A program made the position numbers and the translations under genes. Under the pieces are notes generated by a model that saw only the letters and a program-made list of their open reading frames with translations, ran no database searches and was not told the DNA's origin. From Bursaphelenchus xylophilus (taxonomy: Eukaryota > Nematoda > Chromadorea > Rhabditida > Aphelenchoididae), in contig CAJFCV020000001.1 of the NCBI GenBank assembly GCA_904066235.2, forward strand, positions 2,542,001-2,606,000: a stretch of DNA of 64,000 nucleotides, written 5' to 3'. Of the stretch, positions 11,768-23,549 are shown one piece after another (the stretch's first letter is position 1; each line of letters starts with the position of its first letter).

Positions 11768-13323
11768 ATGGATTACTCAAGATTATCAGTGGGCAGTGGA
11801 TCTGATGAGTCTGTATCTCGAAAAGTATGAGTTTCATCAAGTTTTCTTTGTCTTTCTTAATGTCACGGCAGCTACGGAGAGTTATAACTTCAATTTTATA
11901 AATTTCAGCGTCCATTGGACCGATTGATGGTCGAGGAAATTGAGCCGTATGTCCGAAGAAAAAAAGGAAATGGAGATCGTGCAAAGAAGCGGCTGGAAAA
12001 TCTGAATGAAGAAGTATGTTACAGTAGCTCTATAGTGGTTATTCTTTAATTTAATGGCTGTTGAAGACCTCTAAAAAAGTTTAAATATCTTTTTTGATCA
12101 AAATATATAACTCTTGACAATTTTTCGACCAATTTTTGATTACTATTGTTTCCAGGAACAGAACGTCCTCCGGACATGTATAAACTCTCGAGAACGGAAG
12201 CGAATGCATGATTTGAATGAAGCCTTGGATGATTTGCGATCAGTCCTACCGCAACAGCAGGCAGCCACCGCCAGGAAATTGAGCAAGATCTCCACAATAA
12301 TCTTGGCGACAAATCAGTAGGTTAATGGTTTTTTAGAAAATTTTGGGGTTTGTTTTGAGAATTGTGATGATTTTGATGATATCAGTCTGTCGGGAAAATA
12401 ATGAGAACTTTGTTGCATTTAAAATCGCATCGCTGCCGAGAAAATGAATTGTGTCGCGGCAAAATCAAATTGCTTTCCACTTCAGCGACGCGATCGATGA
12501 GGCGATGCGATACTCTGTGTTCATTGTTTCCCGCAAAGACTGATAATACGGTGCGGTAGTTAGAAAGACAATAGTAAATTGGGGTACGTCGTCGAACAAT
12601 ATTTTTTTTCGATTTTGACTTGTAAGACTTATACCTGGTTAGACTGGACACAGATGAAGTTTTTGTTAAAGTGGTCTTGGATTTGGCTCGCCAAAAAGAT
12701 AAAAAAGAAAGAAAAAATTGATTTTTTCATCGCTGTATTTTATCCTATCACTCTGTCTGGAAAATAATGAGCACAATGTCGCTGCGCCTCTCATGTTACT
12801 GAACTGAAAAGCAATTTTAATTTGCCGCGAAAAAAATCATTTTCTCATGGTTTGCCGCACCACAGTTCAATCTTTTGCGATGCGATTTTCGAAGGGACAA
12901 AGTGCTCATTATTTTCCCGACAGACTGATATATGCTTCATAAATCTAACATATCTGCCCGTATATAACTTGAATGGCTTTCTAAACCAATCACAATCTCA
13001 ATCCTTTTTTCAGTATCCGCCAACAAACCGAGCATGTTCGTCTCCTGATGAGTGAGCTCCGAAACCACGGAATCGAGACTCCACCCGAGCCTCAACCCCT
13101 TCAAGCGCCCGTATCTCGCTCTCAAAGTCCTGTAGCCAAGGCAGACTCCCCCAAAGTTCAGTTTGCGGCCACACCAACCCCAGCACTCCCATTGGCAATG
13201 CCATTCGCCACACTGAACCCCGTCTCCTTGATGTTTTTGAATCAAATGTCCCGCATTTGCATGCGCCATCTGAATCCCACGGCCAATTGCCAGTGCCCGC
13301 AGTGCTTCATGAAGGTCAATTGA
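11768..13323 (+). CDS. bHLH transcription factor, Olig/bHLHe22 (beta3)-like, four exons
   Basis: Joined as 11768-11812, 11909-12013, 12156-12316 and 13014-13323, giving 206 residues. The basic region and helix 1 read [20 protein letters not shown], with the Glu-Arg pair that contacts the E-box; the loop is Gln/Ala-rich, helix 2 is [15 protein letters not shown], completed across the third intron. [10 protein letters not shown] and KLSKI are typical of the Olig/bHLHe22 group, which includes HLH-17, -31 and -32 of Caenorhabditis and acts in glia and neurons. The C-terminal part is Pro/Ala-rich, then has a Met/Leu/Phe-rich stretch and a closing CQCPQC cluster. The first exon (15 codons) rests on a GTATCT donor and is the least certain. 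The third intron contains two family B MITEs. AATAAA near 13511 may be the polyadenylation signal. Confidence 0.85.
12382..12543. mobile_element. family B MITE in bHLH intron 3
   Basis: Left end TCAGTCTGTCGGG after a TA, right end degenerate (CCCGCAAAGACTGA) before TA. The interior is of the common subtype (GCGATGCGAT...CTTCAGCGACGCGAT). Confidence 0.8.
12748..12928. mobile_element. second family B MITE in bHLH intron 3
   Basis: Left end TCACTCTGTCTGG, right end CCCGACAGACTGA followed by TA. Interior of the same subtype as the copy 200 bp upstream. Confidence 0.8.
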
Positions 13324-14005
13324 TTTCTGTTGTTAGTCAAATACGATGTGTTTATCGAGAGATGAGTCCCTCTGCCAGGTGCTTCCACTTTTTTTGGTTT
13401 TGAATTTGATTTTTTTTCGAATTTTTTGTTGTATTTATGACGGATGTGATTTTCGAATGTATTTATGATGACTTTATGACTTGGTGTGTAGAATGAGTAA
13501 ACTATTTATTAAATAAATGGTCTTGAATTTTGATTAGAATACTAGTCCGTTAGTAATGTTGCAGTGATGTCTGATTTCGGCGGCATGGACTGTAAAAAAA
13601 TCTTTTTTTAGCTTTTTTCTGCTCCAGAGACTTTACGAATGGACTAGTAGAGCGGAGTTACCGCATTCGATTTTTCATTCCTGCTGACGTGACTCTTTGG
13701 TTCCGGCAGCAACAAATTCAGAATCGGCCTGGTCGTCCAATTGAAGGCCAGGCCTTGATTTTTGTCCCAGCCCCGCTTATTTCTCTTTCCTGGCTGGAAC
13801 AGAAATACTTTAAATAAGCCAAAAAATGGTGAAAGTGTCCTATACAAGCTTCGAAATGATAGACTGTAACTATATACGTACATACTGCTGGACACATCGA
13901 AGATCAATGAAAGTTGACAGTATAATGTCTATGTATGTATAGTATATGTACTATAATATTTATAATACTATTATGTACATATATGCACATGTACTATCAG
14001 TATTT

Positions 14006-14278
14006 TCATAAAGGGCATGGACATTTTTCTCGCGGCCCGCACCGTGCACAGAAAACCCTCATTTTGCACCGTGCATCGAAATATTGCTGCGATATAAACA
14101 AGTTTCAACTACGTCGCTGCGCCCGGAATTTGCGCAGTGCGAACCGCTGATTTTGAGGTTTGCACTGTGCGAAAAGACAAAATGCACTGTGCGTTGGCGA
14201 CAAGTGCGGGAAAAACTTCTAAATGCACTGTGCAAGAGAGAAAAAATGTCCATGCACTTTATCAAAACGATGCTATCA
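14006..14278. mobile_element. palindromic element rich in GTGCA/TGCAC
   Basis: The ends ATAAAGGGCATGGACATTTT and the complement of ATAAAGTGCATGGACATTTT face each other. The interior carries several GCACCGTGCA and GCACTGTGC blocks in both orientations. Related GTGCA-rich fragments occur near 46085, 54990-55040 and 55680. Confidence 0.65.
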
Positions 14279-14408
14279 TTCTGTCGGGAAAATAATGTGG
14301 ATTTATCGCTTTTTCATCGCTTTGCGATGATTAGCCGCGGCTGGTAATTTGGCCCGACGATACGGGACATTTTGTTGCGACAAATTCACATTATTTTCCC
14401 GACAGACT
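14276..14408. mobile_element. family B MITE, GTGGATTT subtype
   Basis: Ends TCATTCTGTCGGG and CCCGACAGAC; next to the ends comes GTGGATTTATCGC rather than GAGCACTCTGTCGC. It abuts the preceding GTGCA-rich element. Confidence 0.75.
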
Positions 14409-14447
14409 TTCCCATGATCACTTAGCGAGGACTTGTCGCAGCTATTG

Positions 14448-14605
14448 TCAGTTTGTCGGGAAAATAATGAGCACAATGTCGCTGCGACAATCGCGTCGCT
14501 GAAATGAAAATAAATTTAATCTTGCCGCGACACATTTCATTTACTCAGTTGCGACGCAATTTTCAATGCGACAGAGTGTATGTATAGTATTTTCCCGACA
14601 GATTG
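14448..14605. mobile_element. family B MITE
   Basis: Ends TCAGTTTGTCGGG and CCCGACAGATTGA followed by TA; common GAGCACAATGTCGCTGC subtype. Confidence 0.8.
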
Positions 14606-15128
14606 ATAGCCCACCGAATTCAATTAGTAATTGTCCTCCAATCAACCCGCCAATTTGCCCTCCTAATCATAACATTCCCCACTCTTAGTAGGGTAACATT
14701 CTGTCACCCCATTGTCTCCCGGAACAACACCAAAGATTGCGTCACAGGTGAGAAGTGTCTGACATAATGCGATTGGCCGAGGACAATCGGAAGCGCTCTC
14801 GAGCTTACGCAACCGCGAATTACGATGACTGGCGGGGGATTATCCAGTTCTCGTTATTATTTTTTGACAAATAAGTCAAGAGTGGGGACATCTTGAACAC
14901 AATGAGGGCCTTGATTTGACGCCCAATTAAGTGCGCGGACATATGGCTAAAATACGAAGTGGAGGTGCAGGAACAAGCGTACTGTAGGAAAGAGAATACG
15001 AAGAAATACTGGAGGGCTGCGAGTTGCCGGGATGAATAAAAATTTCCAGTACGATAAGGATATTTTTGCCGGAATACAATGCAAATTTAGCGCAAACTTA
15101 CTGTAGCTTTGGATTTGTCGACCTTTGG

Positions 15129-15236
15129 AATCGCCCATCCTCGCTTTGCGACGGCTAGCCGCGGCTGGGGATTTGGTGCGTGACGACGCAAGAATTTTTT
15201 CTGCGACAAATCAACATTATTTTCCTGACACACCGA
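15129..15236. mobile_element. partial family B MITE, GTGGATTT subtype
   Basis: Only the interior with GGCTAGCCGCGGCTGG and the right end (TTTTCCTGACACACCGA) remain. Confidence 0.65.
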
Positions 15237-15549
15237 TAGAAATATTTGTGAATTTGAGCGCATGGAACAAAATTGCTTTCAAGAAATATTCTCTTGACCT
15301 GTTGCGCATGCTTACTCAAGAAAAAATCATTGTTTTTTACGGCTTTTATCTTGATAGGGATAAATTTTTGCTTGAAAGCGGTAATATTATATGTAGTACC
15401 TGAAGATTTGCCGAAGGCGCAATCGCGATACTCCCAGCTTTAGAATAGGTCTAGAAAGTCTATAATTTTATGACAACAAGCAACGACAGATGGGGGTACA
15501 TTCAGAACATGCGACATTTTGTACGCGCATTTTGATTAGAAAATAAATA

Positions 15550-15682
15550 TCAGTCTGTCGGGAAAGTAATGTGGATTTGTCGCAGCAAAATGTCTCCCCC
15601 TGTCACAATCGGGCATCAAATCTCCAGCCCCAGCTAGCGTTCCAAGGCGCAACAAATCCACATTATTTTCCCGACAGACTGA
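15550..15682. mobile_element. family B MITE, GTGGATTT subtype
   Basis: Ends TCAGTCTGTCGGG (after TA) and CCCGACAGACTGA. The interior begins GTGGATTTGTCGCAGC and is palindromic. Confidence 0.8.
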
Positions 15683-16116
15683 GATTTTCTAATTTTAGGG
15701 CATATTTGGCTTGAATTTCGGCTTTCTATGACAAAACAAGCAAAAAATCTCAAATCTTCCACAATTTTCAACCTAAAAAGTACATTACCTTTCGGCTTCT
15801 TCCTTCCAGTTTTTAAAAATCCCGAGAAAACCCGGGATTATTAGTCCTCTGCCCAAATCTAATTACACGTTACAGTAATCTGCGAGTAATCCGTCAAAAG
15901 TCGCTGTTGTTGTGCAGCACCTCCTAATCCGATAATTCCGAACAAACATCCACTGTGGGGTCAGTTGCGAGAAGAGATTCACCTGCCCATAGAGATGGGA
16001 AATGAGCGTTACGCAATTCCGATTATGACTGTGTCAAGTGCTTGAGCAAGAATAACGAGATAAAACGTTTGAAAAACAAAGATGGATTAAAATTTTTAGA
16101 GCTGAAAATCAACTAA

Positions 16117-16565
16117 CAGGGGAAGTACTCCAAGTGCGACGCTCAGATTTTGATGAAACTTGGCACAAATTTAGAGCAATTTTTTCTAAGATATATGCGA
16201 GAATCCTAGCTTGCGCTTTGCAAAAACAACCGAGATTTTCAGATCGAAAGTCGGCCAAAATTTAGGACTTTTTGCCGAATTTTGGCACGAAAAGTTTCAT
16301 GCCTATTTCCACCGTAAATGATAATGTTTCTACAAAAAACCAAATTTTTCCGCGCGAAACTGCCAAAGTTATGGCCAAAAAGCGCTTTTCTCTCTGACCG
16401 CCCTCCACGTTTCGCGTGCTCTCTCGGCGGCAAAAATCGTTCGATATCTCGGCGGCGCCGGCAAAGCGCGAGCTAAAACTTTCAGGAATTGATATTTAGT
16501 CTATTCCCGACGTGTGTGCAAAATGTAAAGAAAATCTGAGCGTCGCACTTGGAGTACTTCCCCTG
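16117..16565. mobile_element. MITE family C, 449 bp, TAA target duplication
   Basis: Terminal inverted repeats of about 36 bp begin CAGGGGAAGTACTCCAAG. Flanked by TAA at 16114-16116 and 16566-16568. A 3-bp TWA duplication is typical of PIF/Harbinger-type elements, so that placement is inferred. No coding capacity. Confidence 0.85.
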
Positions 16566-16601
16566 TAAATATTAATATAATAAAGCTTTTGTTTTGGCCT
16601 A

Positions 16602-16739
16602 TTACTCTGTCGGGAAAATAACGTGAATTTTTTGCCTCGTCGTAGCGCTCATAGATTTCCAGCCGCGGCTGGCCATCGCAAAGCGATGATGGGCGATTCT
16701 AAGGCGCCACAAATCCACATTATTTTCCCGACACACTGA
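16602..16739. mobile_element. family B MITE, GTGGATTT-like subtype
   Basis: Ends TTACTCTGTCGGG and CCCGACACACTGA, interior with CCGCGGCTGGCCATCGC. Confidence 0.75.
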
Positions 16740-16771
16740 TATTTTTGAGGCCCAAAAGCTCAATTTATGTA

Positions 16772-17010
16772 CAAGGGAAGTACTATAATTACGACGCTCA
16801 GATTTTCTTTAAATTTTGCACACATTTTGGACATAGGCCACATATCATTTCCAGAAAATTTTAGCTCGCGCTTTGCAGGAGCAGCCGAGATATTCAACGA
16901 TCTTTGCGGCCGAGAGAGCATGCTGAGCGCGGAAAGCGGTCAGAGAGAAAACGCTTTTTCGCCATATCTTTTCCAGTTTGGGGTGGAAAAACTTGCTTTT
17001 CCGTGAAGAT
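16772..17010. mobile_element. partial family C MITE, reversed
   Basis: Starts CAAGGGAAGTAC and continues with the sequence found at the other end of the complete copy at 16117-16565. A second fragment in the opposite sense lies at about 17228-17420. Confidence 0.65.
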
Positions 17011-17904
17011 ATTACCCTCTATGGTAGAAATAGGAATGAAATTTTACAAACAGAAATTTGCAAAAAAGCGTCACATTTATGCCAACCTTCGATTTACTAA
17101 AAACCTTGGTTGTTTCTGCAAAATTCTGGCTAATAACCTCTCATATTTCTTACTAGAAATAAAGCAACGTATTTTACCCAAAAAATGTTTCATGGCAACT
17201 CTCAAGATGGTATTAATACGTTGTCTTTTACGAGGAAAGTGCTCAAAGCGCGACGTCCAAACTTTGACAAAACTTGGCAAAAATTTTAAATTGTTTTTCT
17301 CAAGGACAATACCAAATTCTTCGGTTGAAATTTGACACGAATTGGATACTTTTTTGCGACTTTTGACTTAAAAATCAGTAAACTCTGAGCAAATTTGATG
17401 ACAATGTAAGCTTCGAACTCTGAGCGCTCCTGGTAAAGCAGCCCTTCAAAAAAAGAACTTTTTTCTACTGCAACCCATTTTAAAACCTTCTAAATTTGCA
17501 ATGCTTAAAAAACCCTTTTAAAATACGTCCTCCAATACATCCCCTTTCCTTCTTCTTCTTGGCCAACTCCCTTATTTTCCCCACCATTAATTTGGCTCTC
17601 AAATTTAACCGATTATGACCTTTCGCCCCAAAACTCGACAGTTTCCAGCTGAGTATTCTCTCTCTTCGACCGCACTTTAATGGGCATACAACACCTCAAC
17701 GGGGAATCGAATAAAACCGGAGATGGAAAACTTGAACGCATAAATTAATTTGGAAAAGAGATTCCGATGTTTTGATTTGGCGCTAATGAGGTGAGGAATG
17801 TGACGAAAAGCCTTTGAAGAAAATTGAGTTAGCGAGGTTTGTAAAATACGCTAAGATTAATTGTAGCAGCGGGAGAAAAATTTGAATACATTTTTTAATT
17901 TTTA

Positions 17905-18053
17905 TCAGTCTGTCGGGAAAATAATGAGCACTCTGTCGCATTGAAAATTGCATCGCCAAGAAAGTGAATTGTGCGACAAAATCAAATTGCTCTTCACTTG
18001 AGCGACACAATCGGCACAGCGACATTGTGCTCATTATTTTCCCGACAGACTGA
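17905..18053. mobile_element. family B MITE
   Basis: Well-preserved copy with ends TCAGTCTGTCGGG and CCCGACAGACTGA flanked by TA on both sides; common subtype. Confidence 0.85.
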
Positions 18054-18429
18054 TAATTTCAGTTCTGGCCAAAGCTCATCTGTAGGATTGCATTTAGATT
18101 CTGTCAGATTACACTTGAGAGGCCCGGAAAAATTACTAAATTTTAATTTGTTGTAGCTCCCGAAATTTTCATTTTTGTCGTCTTTCCGACTCTCCTGACA
18201 AGGGAGAGTCACTTTTCGATCCATACTGGTGACCTAGTGGATGTTGAAGGCCTCAGAGAGTGCAACAAGAATCTGGCTTCCAAAAGTGTTTACGGGCCCT
18301 GAGGGCAGAGTTATGGCTCATCAAAGTTCACAGAGTTGCCGTGCTTTCTTAAAAACAGGATTGTTGAACATCTTGTTTTCTGATTGTCCAGTGCTCTGAA
18401 AGGCTTCTCTTACTGCATGTAATAATTTA

Positions 18430-18576
18430 TCAGTCTGTCGGGAAAATAGTGTGGATTTGTCGCAGCAATATGCCTTACCTCAGTGGCGCACCAAAACCCC
18501 CCAGCCGCGGCTAGCCATCGCAAGCGATCATGGGCATTTTCAAGACGCGACAAATCCACATTCTTTTTCCGACTGA
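18430..18576. mobile_element. family B MITE, GTGGATTT subtype
   Basis: Left end TCAGTCTGTCGGG, right end degraded (TTTTCCGACTGA). Interior has CCCAGCCGCGGCTAGCC. Confidence 0.75.
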
Positions 18577-18984
18577 ATTATAGTCCCTATTTTTTCCATG
18601 CTTGATCAAAATTCCAAAAAACTTCTTTCTTTAATCTCTTACAGTAAGCTTTTTATTCAAGTCAAACTTCCTCCTCGTTTCGCCCGTTCGCTCTCCGACA
18701 ATTGACGTCAAAACTTCTTCCCTTTCTTCCGCCCTCTTCTCAAGGTTTCTAATTTCAATAACAATGAAAACAGTAAGATGTCGGAAAGCGCCGAACCTAT
18801 TAATCATCATATAAGTTTTATAAATATTCGGAGAGGAAAATAATTAAAATCAATCTACCGTAACTTTTCCCGACGACAATTGTTACAGCGGAAACTCTGT
18901 ACAACGCATTTATATACAGCAAAAACTGTCTATAACGAAAATTTCCAAAGATCAGAAAAGTCCTTTTTTTGGCCAAAATGAATG

Positions 18985-19135
18985 TCAGTCGGGAAAATAA
19001 TGAGCACTTTGTCGTACTGGAAATTGCATCGCCGCCAAGAAAATGAATTGTGTCGCGACAAAATCAAAGTGCTTTTCACTTCAGCGACTCGATTAACGCA
19101 TTAAGATTGTGTTCATTATTTTCCCGACAGACTGA
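18985..19135. mobile_element. family B MITE
   Basis: Left end shortened (TCAGTCGGGAAAATAATG), right end CCCGACAGACTGA before TA; common subtype. Confidence 0.8.
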
Positions 19136-19562
19136 TATTTTTTGGTCTTTGCGATTTTTTCTACAGAGGTTTCACGGGACAAAAAAATTCGCCGTATTTT
19201 ACCTTGCGCAATTACCGCAATCGAACGGCGTTTGTCTCCGTTTTGTCGCCATTATGATCTTCTCCCGTCTGTTTTGCCCATACGGAGGGATTTGAAGAGC
19301 GGGTCACTATATAATTTTGGCGGATTAATGCGCCAATCTGTTGCTGAAAATCGACTCCCTAAGTGCGAAAGAAGGGGGGCCATATCTTCTTGGCAGGTGG
19401 TCGAAGAGGATGCGGAGAGAAGGGCAAAGATCTTCAAGTCAAGAAAGAAGACAGGGAAGTCAATGTTAAAATTTTGAAAAAATTAAAGTGACAAAAAAAA
19501 TGGTAAAATACGAAGTGCACAGGTGTCAATTTTAGATTGCCAATAAAAGTCTCTCAAGATTT

Positions 19563-19673
19563 TCATTTTGTCGGGAAAATAATGAGCATTGTGTCGCATC
19601 GACAATCGCATCGCCGCGGAAAAATTAATTGCATCGAATTTAACTGCGTTCATTATTTTCCCGACAGACTGAT
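19563..19673. mobile_element. family B MITE, internally deleted
   Basis: Both ends present (TTTTGTCGGGAAAATAATG, CCCGACAGACTGA) but only about 110 bp long. Confidence 0.75.
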
Positions 19674-20052
19674 ATCAAGCATGTCTCTCGGTATCTTGAC
19701 ATCTTGGCCAGGGTCCAACGGAGAAACATGTCTTTTGTTGAAACATTAATTTCAACATTAAAAATTTGCGTTAAAACCATGATTCGCAAAGAATACCATA
19801 TTCTTGCCGGCGTTTGTCCTAAAAATACCGGTCGTCGAAATCTCGCATATTTTTTTGCTGAAAATTAATTTTAGCTTGTGCCAAGTTTCATCGAAATCTG
19901 AGCGTCGCACTTGAAGTTCTTCACCTCTAAATATAGTTTTTTAATTATGCTCAATATAATCTTGCCGGAAGCAAGAAGTTAAAGAGACATAAAGTGTGAA
20001 TATTTGAATTTTCAATGATGTTGATAGCATCTTTTTTAATTAAAAATTTCTG

Positions 20053-20061
20053 TATAAAAAG
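20053..20061 (+). promoter_or_regulatory. TATA box of the first peptide gene
   Basis: TATAAAAAG lies 31 bp from its end to the ATG at 20092, the same layout seen at most genes of the array (TATAAAAG about 35-55 bp before the start). Confidence 0.6.
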
Positions 20062-20091
20062 CAAGTTTATTGACTTCAAGGCCAATCCAAC

Positions 20092-20283
20092 ATGAAACTA
20101 TTGTTTGTCATCTTCCTGCTCTTGGCTGTTGTCGCCGCTACAACCAAGAAGCCATCGTCTTCTACAACCAAGCCTCCTTACTCCTGCCAGAGTGACGCGG
20201 ATTGTGCTAACATGAAGTGCCCCAGAGGAGACATATCAAAATGCTCTGGAAATGCGGTTAAATATTGCACTTGCAAATTTTAA
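20092..20283 (+). CDS. secreted six-cysteine peptide, array member 1
   Basis: 63 residues. Hydrophobic signal peptide (about 1-17), then a Thr/Ser/Pro/Lys-rich spacer of about 14 residues not seen in other members, then C-X5-C-X4-C-X7-C-X7-C-X-C with the final Cys two residues before the end. It is the leftmost gene of the array and one of few on the plus strand. Its promoter is duplicated downstream without a gene (20290-20395). No function can be assigned from sequence; an extracellular, disulfide-rich product is the inference. Confidence 0.85.
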   Translation: MKLLFVIFLLLAVVAATTKKPSSSTTKPPYSCQSDADCANMKCPRGDISKCSGNAVKYCTCKF

Positions 20284-20289
20284 TTACGT

Positions 20290-20395
20290 CGAAGGTAATT
20301 TTGCCCGAAGAACGATGCCGAAGGGATATAAAGTTTGAATACTTCCAATTTCAGCATTTTTTTTGAATAAAAATTATCGTATAAGAAAACAGATC
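20290..20395 (+). promoter_or_regulatory. orphan copy of the upstream promoter
   Basis: Resembles 19965-20060 upstream of the preceding peptide gene (GATGCCGAAGGGATATAAAG, then TTTCAGCATTTTTTT and a GTATAAGAAA TATA-like motif), but no peptide gene follows; about 120 bp later a MITE begins. Confidence 0.45.
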
Positions 20396-20510
20396 TATTG
20401 TCATCGAAGCAAACAAATTTAAACTGACATAGATTTTCAACGCATGTATCCTGGCATGTTTGACAGTTAAAAGCAGCTATTTTAAAGACCTCGCCGCAAC
20501 CCAGCTACTA

Positions 20511-20646
20511 TCAATCTGTCGGAAAAATAATGAGTATGCCGCGCTAATCGAGTTGCTGAATTGAAAAGCAATTCGATTTTTCACTTTCTCGTTGGCAATG
20601 CAATTTTCGATGTAACAGAGTGCGCATTATTTTCCCTACAGACAGA
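20511..20646. mobile_element. family B MITE
   Basis: Ends TCAATCTGTCGGAAAAATAATG and CATTATTTTCCCTACAGAC; somewhat degraded. Confidence 0.75.
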
Positions 20647-21008
20647 TAGTGGGTATATTTTTTATTGATTAAAGGCCAAAAAATAAGGGCTGGTTACAAA
20701 TGATGAGCCGAATGTTTCAACAAAAAAATCTATTTTTCACAGCGAAATTCGGAAGGTTAGGACCGAAGTCCGTTTGCAAGGTCGCTGGAATGATTTTCGC
20801 GACACCGAAAGCAAAAGATTTTTTGCACCGTGCGATAGGTTTTTTAAGGTTGTCGCTCGTACCCTGTCTTGTTCCGCACAGTTCAAACGGTAAAAAGTTG
20901 CTACAGTGGTTTTGCGAAGGAGGTAGTATCCTATAGACCTATTTTAGATTCCCACCTGGCGCTTTGCAAAAAACAACCGACATTTTTAATCAAAATTTTC
21001 AGAAATCA

Positions 21009-22465
21009 GGGGCCTGTTTCATCAACGAAAAATAAATAAAATAAACAAAAGAGAAAGCGAGAGAACACCCAAAACACGTTTCGAAGCGAGAGAGTCGCGA
21101 CGGATTAGTAGAGCCGATCTATAGACCGGCGAATTTATCAGAGCGATCGGAGTGACCTTTTACGTCCAAAACGGGGGGTTCTCTACAGTAATCAGTGGAT
21201 AACTCGGCTCCCGGTGGTCGTAGAATCACCCTTCCAAAAACCAAATAAAGCTATTCCCTAGTGCTACGTGATATCCAAATTTCATATTTATACTTCAAAA
21301 AATGAACTCAATAGACACCTAGTAGATCGTGGTATTCAACTTTTTTGACGTTTTTTTTTCTGAAAAATTTTATTTTTTCAGTCAATTTTTAACATAATGG
21401 GATAAAATTGGTATCAGTCGATAGCCAAACCTTTACTCTACAAAACTTTTTTAGAGGGGCGGTTTACTTCAAAAAAATGAACGCAGTAGACACCTAGTAG
21501 ATCACAGTATTTACGTTTTTTTACGTTTTTTCGGGAAACCCCTTTGTTTTTCAGTCAATCTTTAACATAATGGGATAAAATTGGTACCAGTCGATAGCCA
21601 AGTGTCTAATCTACAAAATGTTTTTGGAAGGGTGGCTTACTTCAAAAAATGAACTCAGTAGATACCTAGTAGATCGCAGTACTGCCATGAACCACCGTTT
21701 TTGACACAAAAAACCACCCCGTTTCGAGGGCGCTTTTTCTCTTTTGTTTTTTTTTCGGAAACGATCAAAGGACTTTTTACGCAAAAGGAAGACATCGTCT
21801 CACTAAATTGAACGTTTCGCAGGCCACAGGGCAAAGGATGCCGCCCCTCTAAAAAAGTTTTATAGATTAGACGTTGGGCTATCGACTGGTACCAATTTTA
21901 TCCCATTATGTTAAAGATTGACTGAAAAACAAAGGGTTCTCCCTAAAAAACGTAAAAAAAGCGTAAATACTGTGATCTACTAGGTGTCTACCGAGTTCAT
22001 TTTTTGAAGTAAACCGCCCCTCTAAAAAAGTTTTGTAGAGTAAACGTTTGGCTATCGACTGGTACCAATTTTATCCCATTATGTTAAAAATTGACTGAAA
22101 AAATAACATTTTTCAGAAAAAAACGTCAAAAAAGTTGAATACCACGATCTACTAGGTGTCTATTGAGTTCATTTTTTGAAGTATAAATATGAAATTTGGA
22201 TATCACGTAGCACTAGGGAATAGCTTTATTTGGTTTTTGGAAGGGTGATTCTACGACCACCGGGAGCCGAGTTATCCACTGATTACTGCTGAGAACCCCC
22301 CGTTTTGGACGTAAAAAGTCACTCCGATCGCTGTGATAAATGCGCCGCTCTATAGATGGTCTCTACTAATCTGTCGCGACTCTCTCGCTTCGAAACGTGT
22401 TTTGGGTGTTCTCTCGCTTTCCCTTTCGTTTATTTTATTTATTTTTCGTTGATGAAACAGGCCCC
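21009..22465. mobile_element. long foldback element, about 1.46 kb
   Basis: Left arm (21009 to about 21690) and right arm (about 21840-22465) are near-perfect inverted copies, ending GGGCCTGTTTCATCAACG and its complement. Each arm holds two to three direct subrepeats of about 170 bp beginning with a block like GAACTCAGTAGACACCTAGT and including GGGATAAAATTGG. The unpaired centre (about 21690-21840) has no ORF of note. CAG flanks both ends and may be the target duplication. Confidence 0.85.
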
Positions 22466-22581
22466 AGGCCCTTTTTACAAAAATAAAAATGTTACACAAT
22501 CATTACCAAGCAATTCGTTTATCCATAAACACTACAAAACGTTAAATTTTTGACGTTTGAAGCATACAAAACGGGCCGAAA

Positions 22582-22761
22582 TCAGTTTGGAGGCGGGTCC
22601 ACACAGAGGCATACGTTGCTATTCGGAAGTTGGCGACACACCGGAATGAATGGGTACATACATGGGACGTCATAGCAATCACTGTCGTCCTGACATTCCT
22701 TTCCTTGCACAACAATGGTGGCGACAACCACAAGCAATAAGAGGAAGACAAAGAGTTTCAT
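22582..22761 (-). CDS. secreted six-cysteine peptide, array member 2
   Basis: 59 residues from the ATG whose product starts MKLFVFLLLL; an in-frame ATG seven codons upstream is less likely because the signal peptide starts at MKLF. Signal peptide about 1-20, then C-X5-C-X4-C-X7-C-X8-C-X-C and a short Pro-rich tail (VDPPPN). It lies just right of the long foldback element. Confidence 0.8.
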   Translation of the reverse strand: MKLFVFLLLLVVVATIVVQGKECQDDSDCYDVPCMYPFIPVCRQLPNSNVCLCVDPPPN

Positions 22762-23103
22762 CGTGAATTCGCTGCTCCACAACGGGCGCTTCTGTCGGAG
22801 TTAATCGAAACGAATGAGGTTCAAATAGCGCTGGCTAACATTTGATTAAAATTTAATTGCTTTCAGAAAGGTGGATGTAAATCTAAATTGATTTTTTGAT
22901 TAGGAAATTTAAAAAATTTACATTAGAGGGTCCGAGTGAGACTTTGATGAAATTTGAAATCAATACGGGCTACAGGAGCCTTAGAGTTTGTCAAGTTGCA
23001 TATAGATCCTGCATTATATACAGACAATAGCAGTCTCTCCAGAAAATCACTCTGGCGACTTTACGAACGAACTAGCAATGTTGCGAATGTCGCATTCAAC
23101 TTA

Positions 23104-23549
23104 CAAGGGAAGAACCAATGTGCGACGCTCAGATTGTGACGAAACTTGGTACAAATTTAGAATATTTTCATCTAAAATGTGTGCGAAATTCTAGCGTGCG
23201 TTTTGCAGAAAGAACCGGGATTTGTAGATCGAAACTCGACCAAAATTTGAGACTTTTTGTCGAATTTCGGCACGCAGAGTTTCATGCCTATTTCTACCAT
23301 AGAGTGTAATGTTTTCACAAAAACTCAATTTTTTCCGCACGAAAATAGCAAAGTTATGGCAAAAAGTGTTTTTTTTCTGACCGCTCTCCGCGTTTAGCGT
23401 ACTCTCTCGGCGGCAAAGATTGTTCTATATTTCGGTGGCGCTAGCAAAGTGCGAGCTAAAACTTCGAGGAATTGATGTTTAGTTCATGCCCGACGTGTGT
23501 GCAAAATTTAAAGAAAATCTGAGCATCGCACTTGGGGCACTTTCCCCTC
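23104..23549. mobile_element. MITE family C, diverged full-length copy
   Basis: Same organisation as 16117-16565, with mutated ends (CAAGGGAAGAACC and CACTTTCCCCTC). No intact target duplication. Confidence 0.75.

Larger units (their letters stand above)
13324..20091. other. gene-poor stretch packed with short inverted-repeat elements
   Basis: No gene was recognised in 6.8 kb. Individual elements are listed separately. AT-rich microsatellite-like sequence of TATG/TATA units lies at 13920-14000. The rest (for example 14620-15120, 15690-16110, 17420-17890, 18580-18980, 19136-19560) is unique AT-rich DNA without convincing coding signal. Confidence 0.6.

Noticed and set aside
13920..14000. TATG/TATA-rich stretch as a satellite or origin
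   Set aside because: Too short and irregular; ordinary AT-rich simple sequence.
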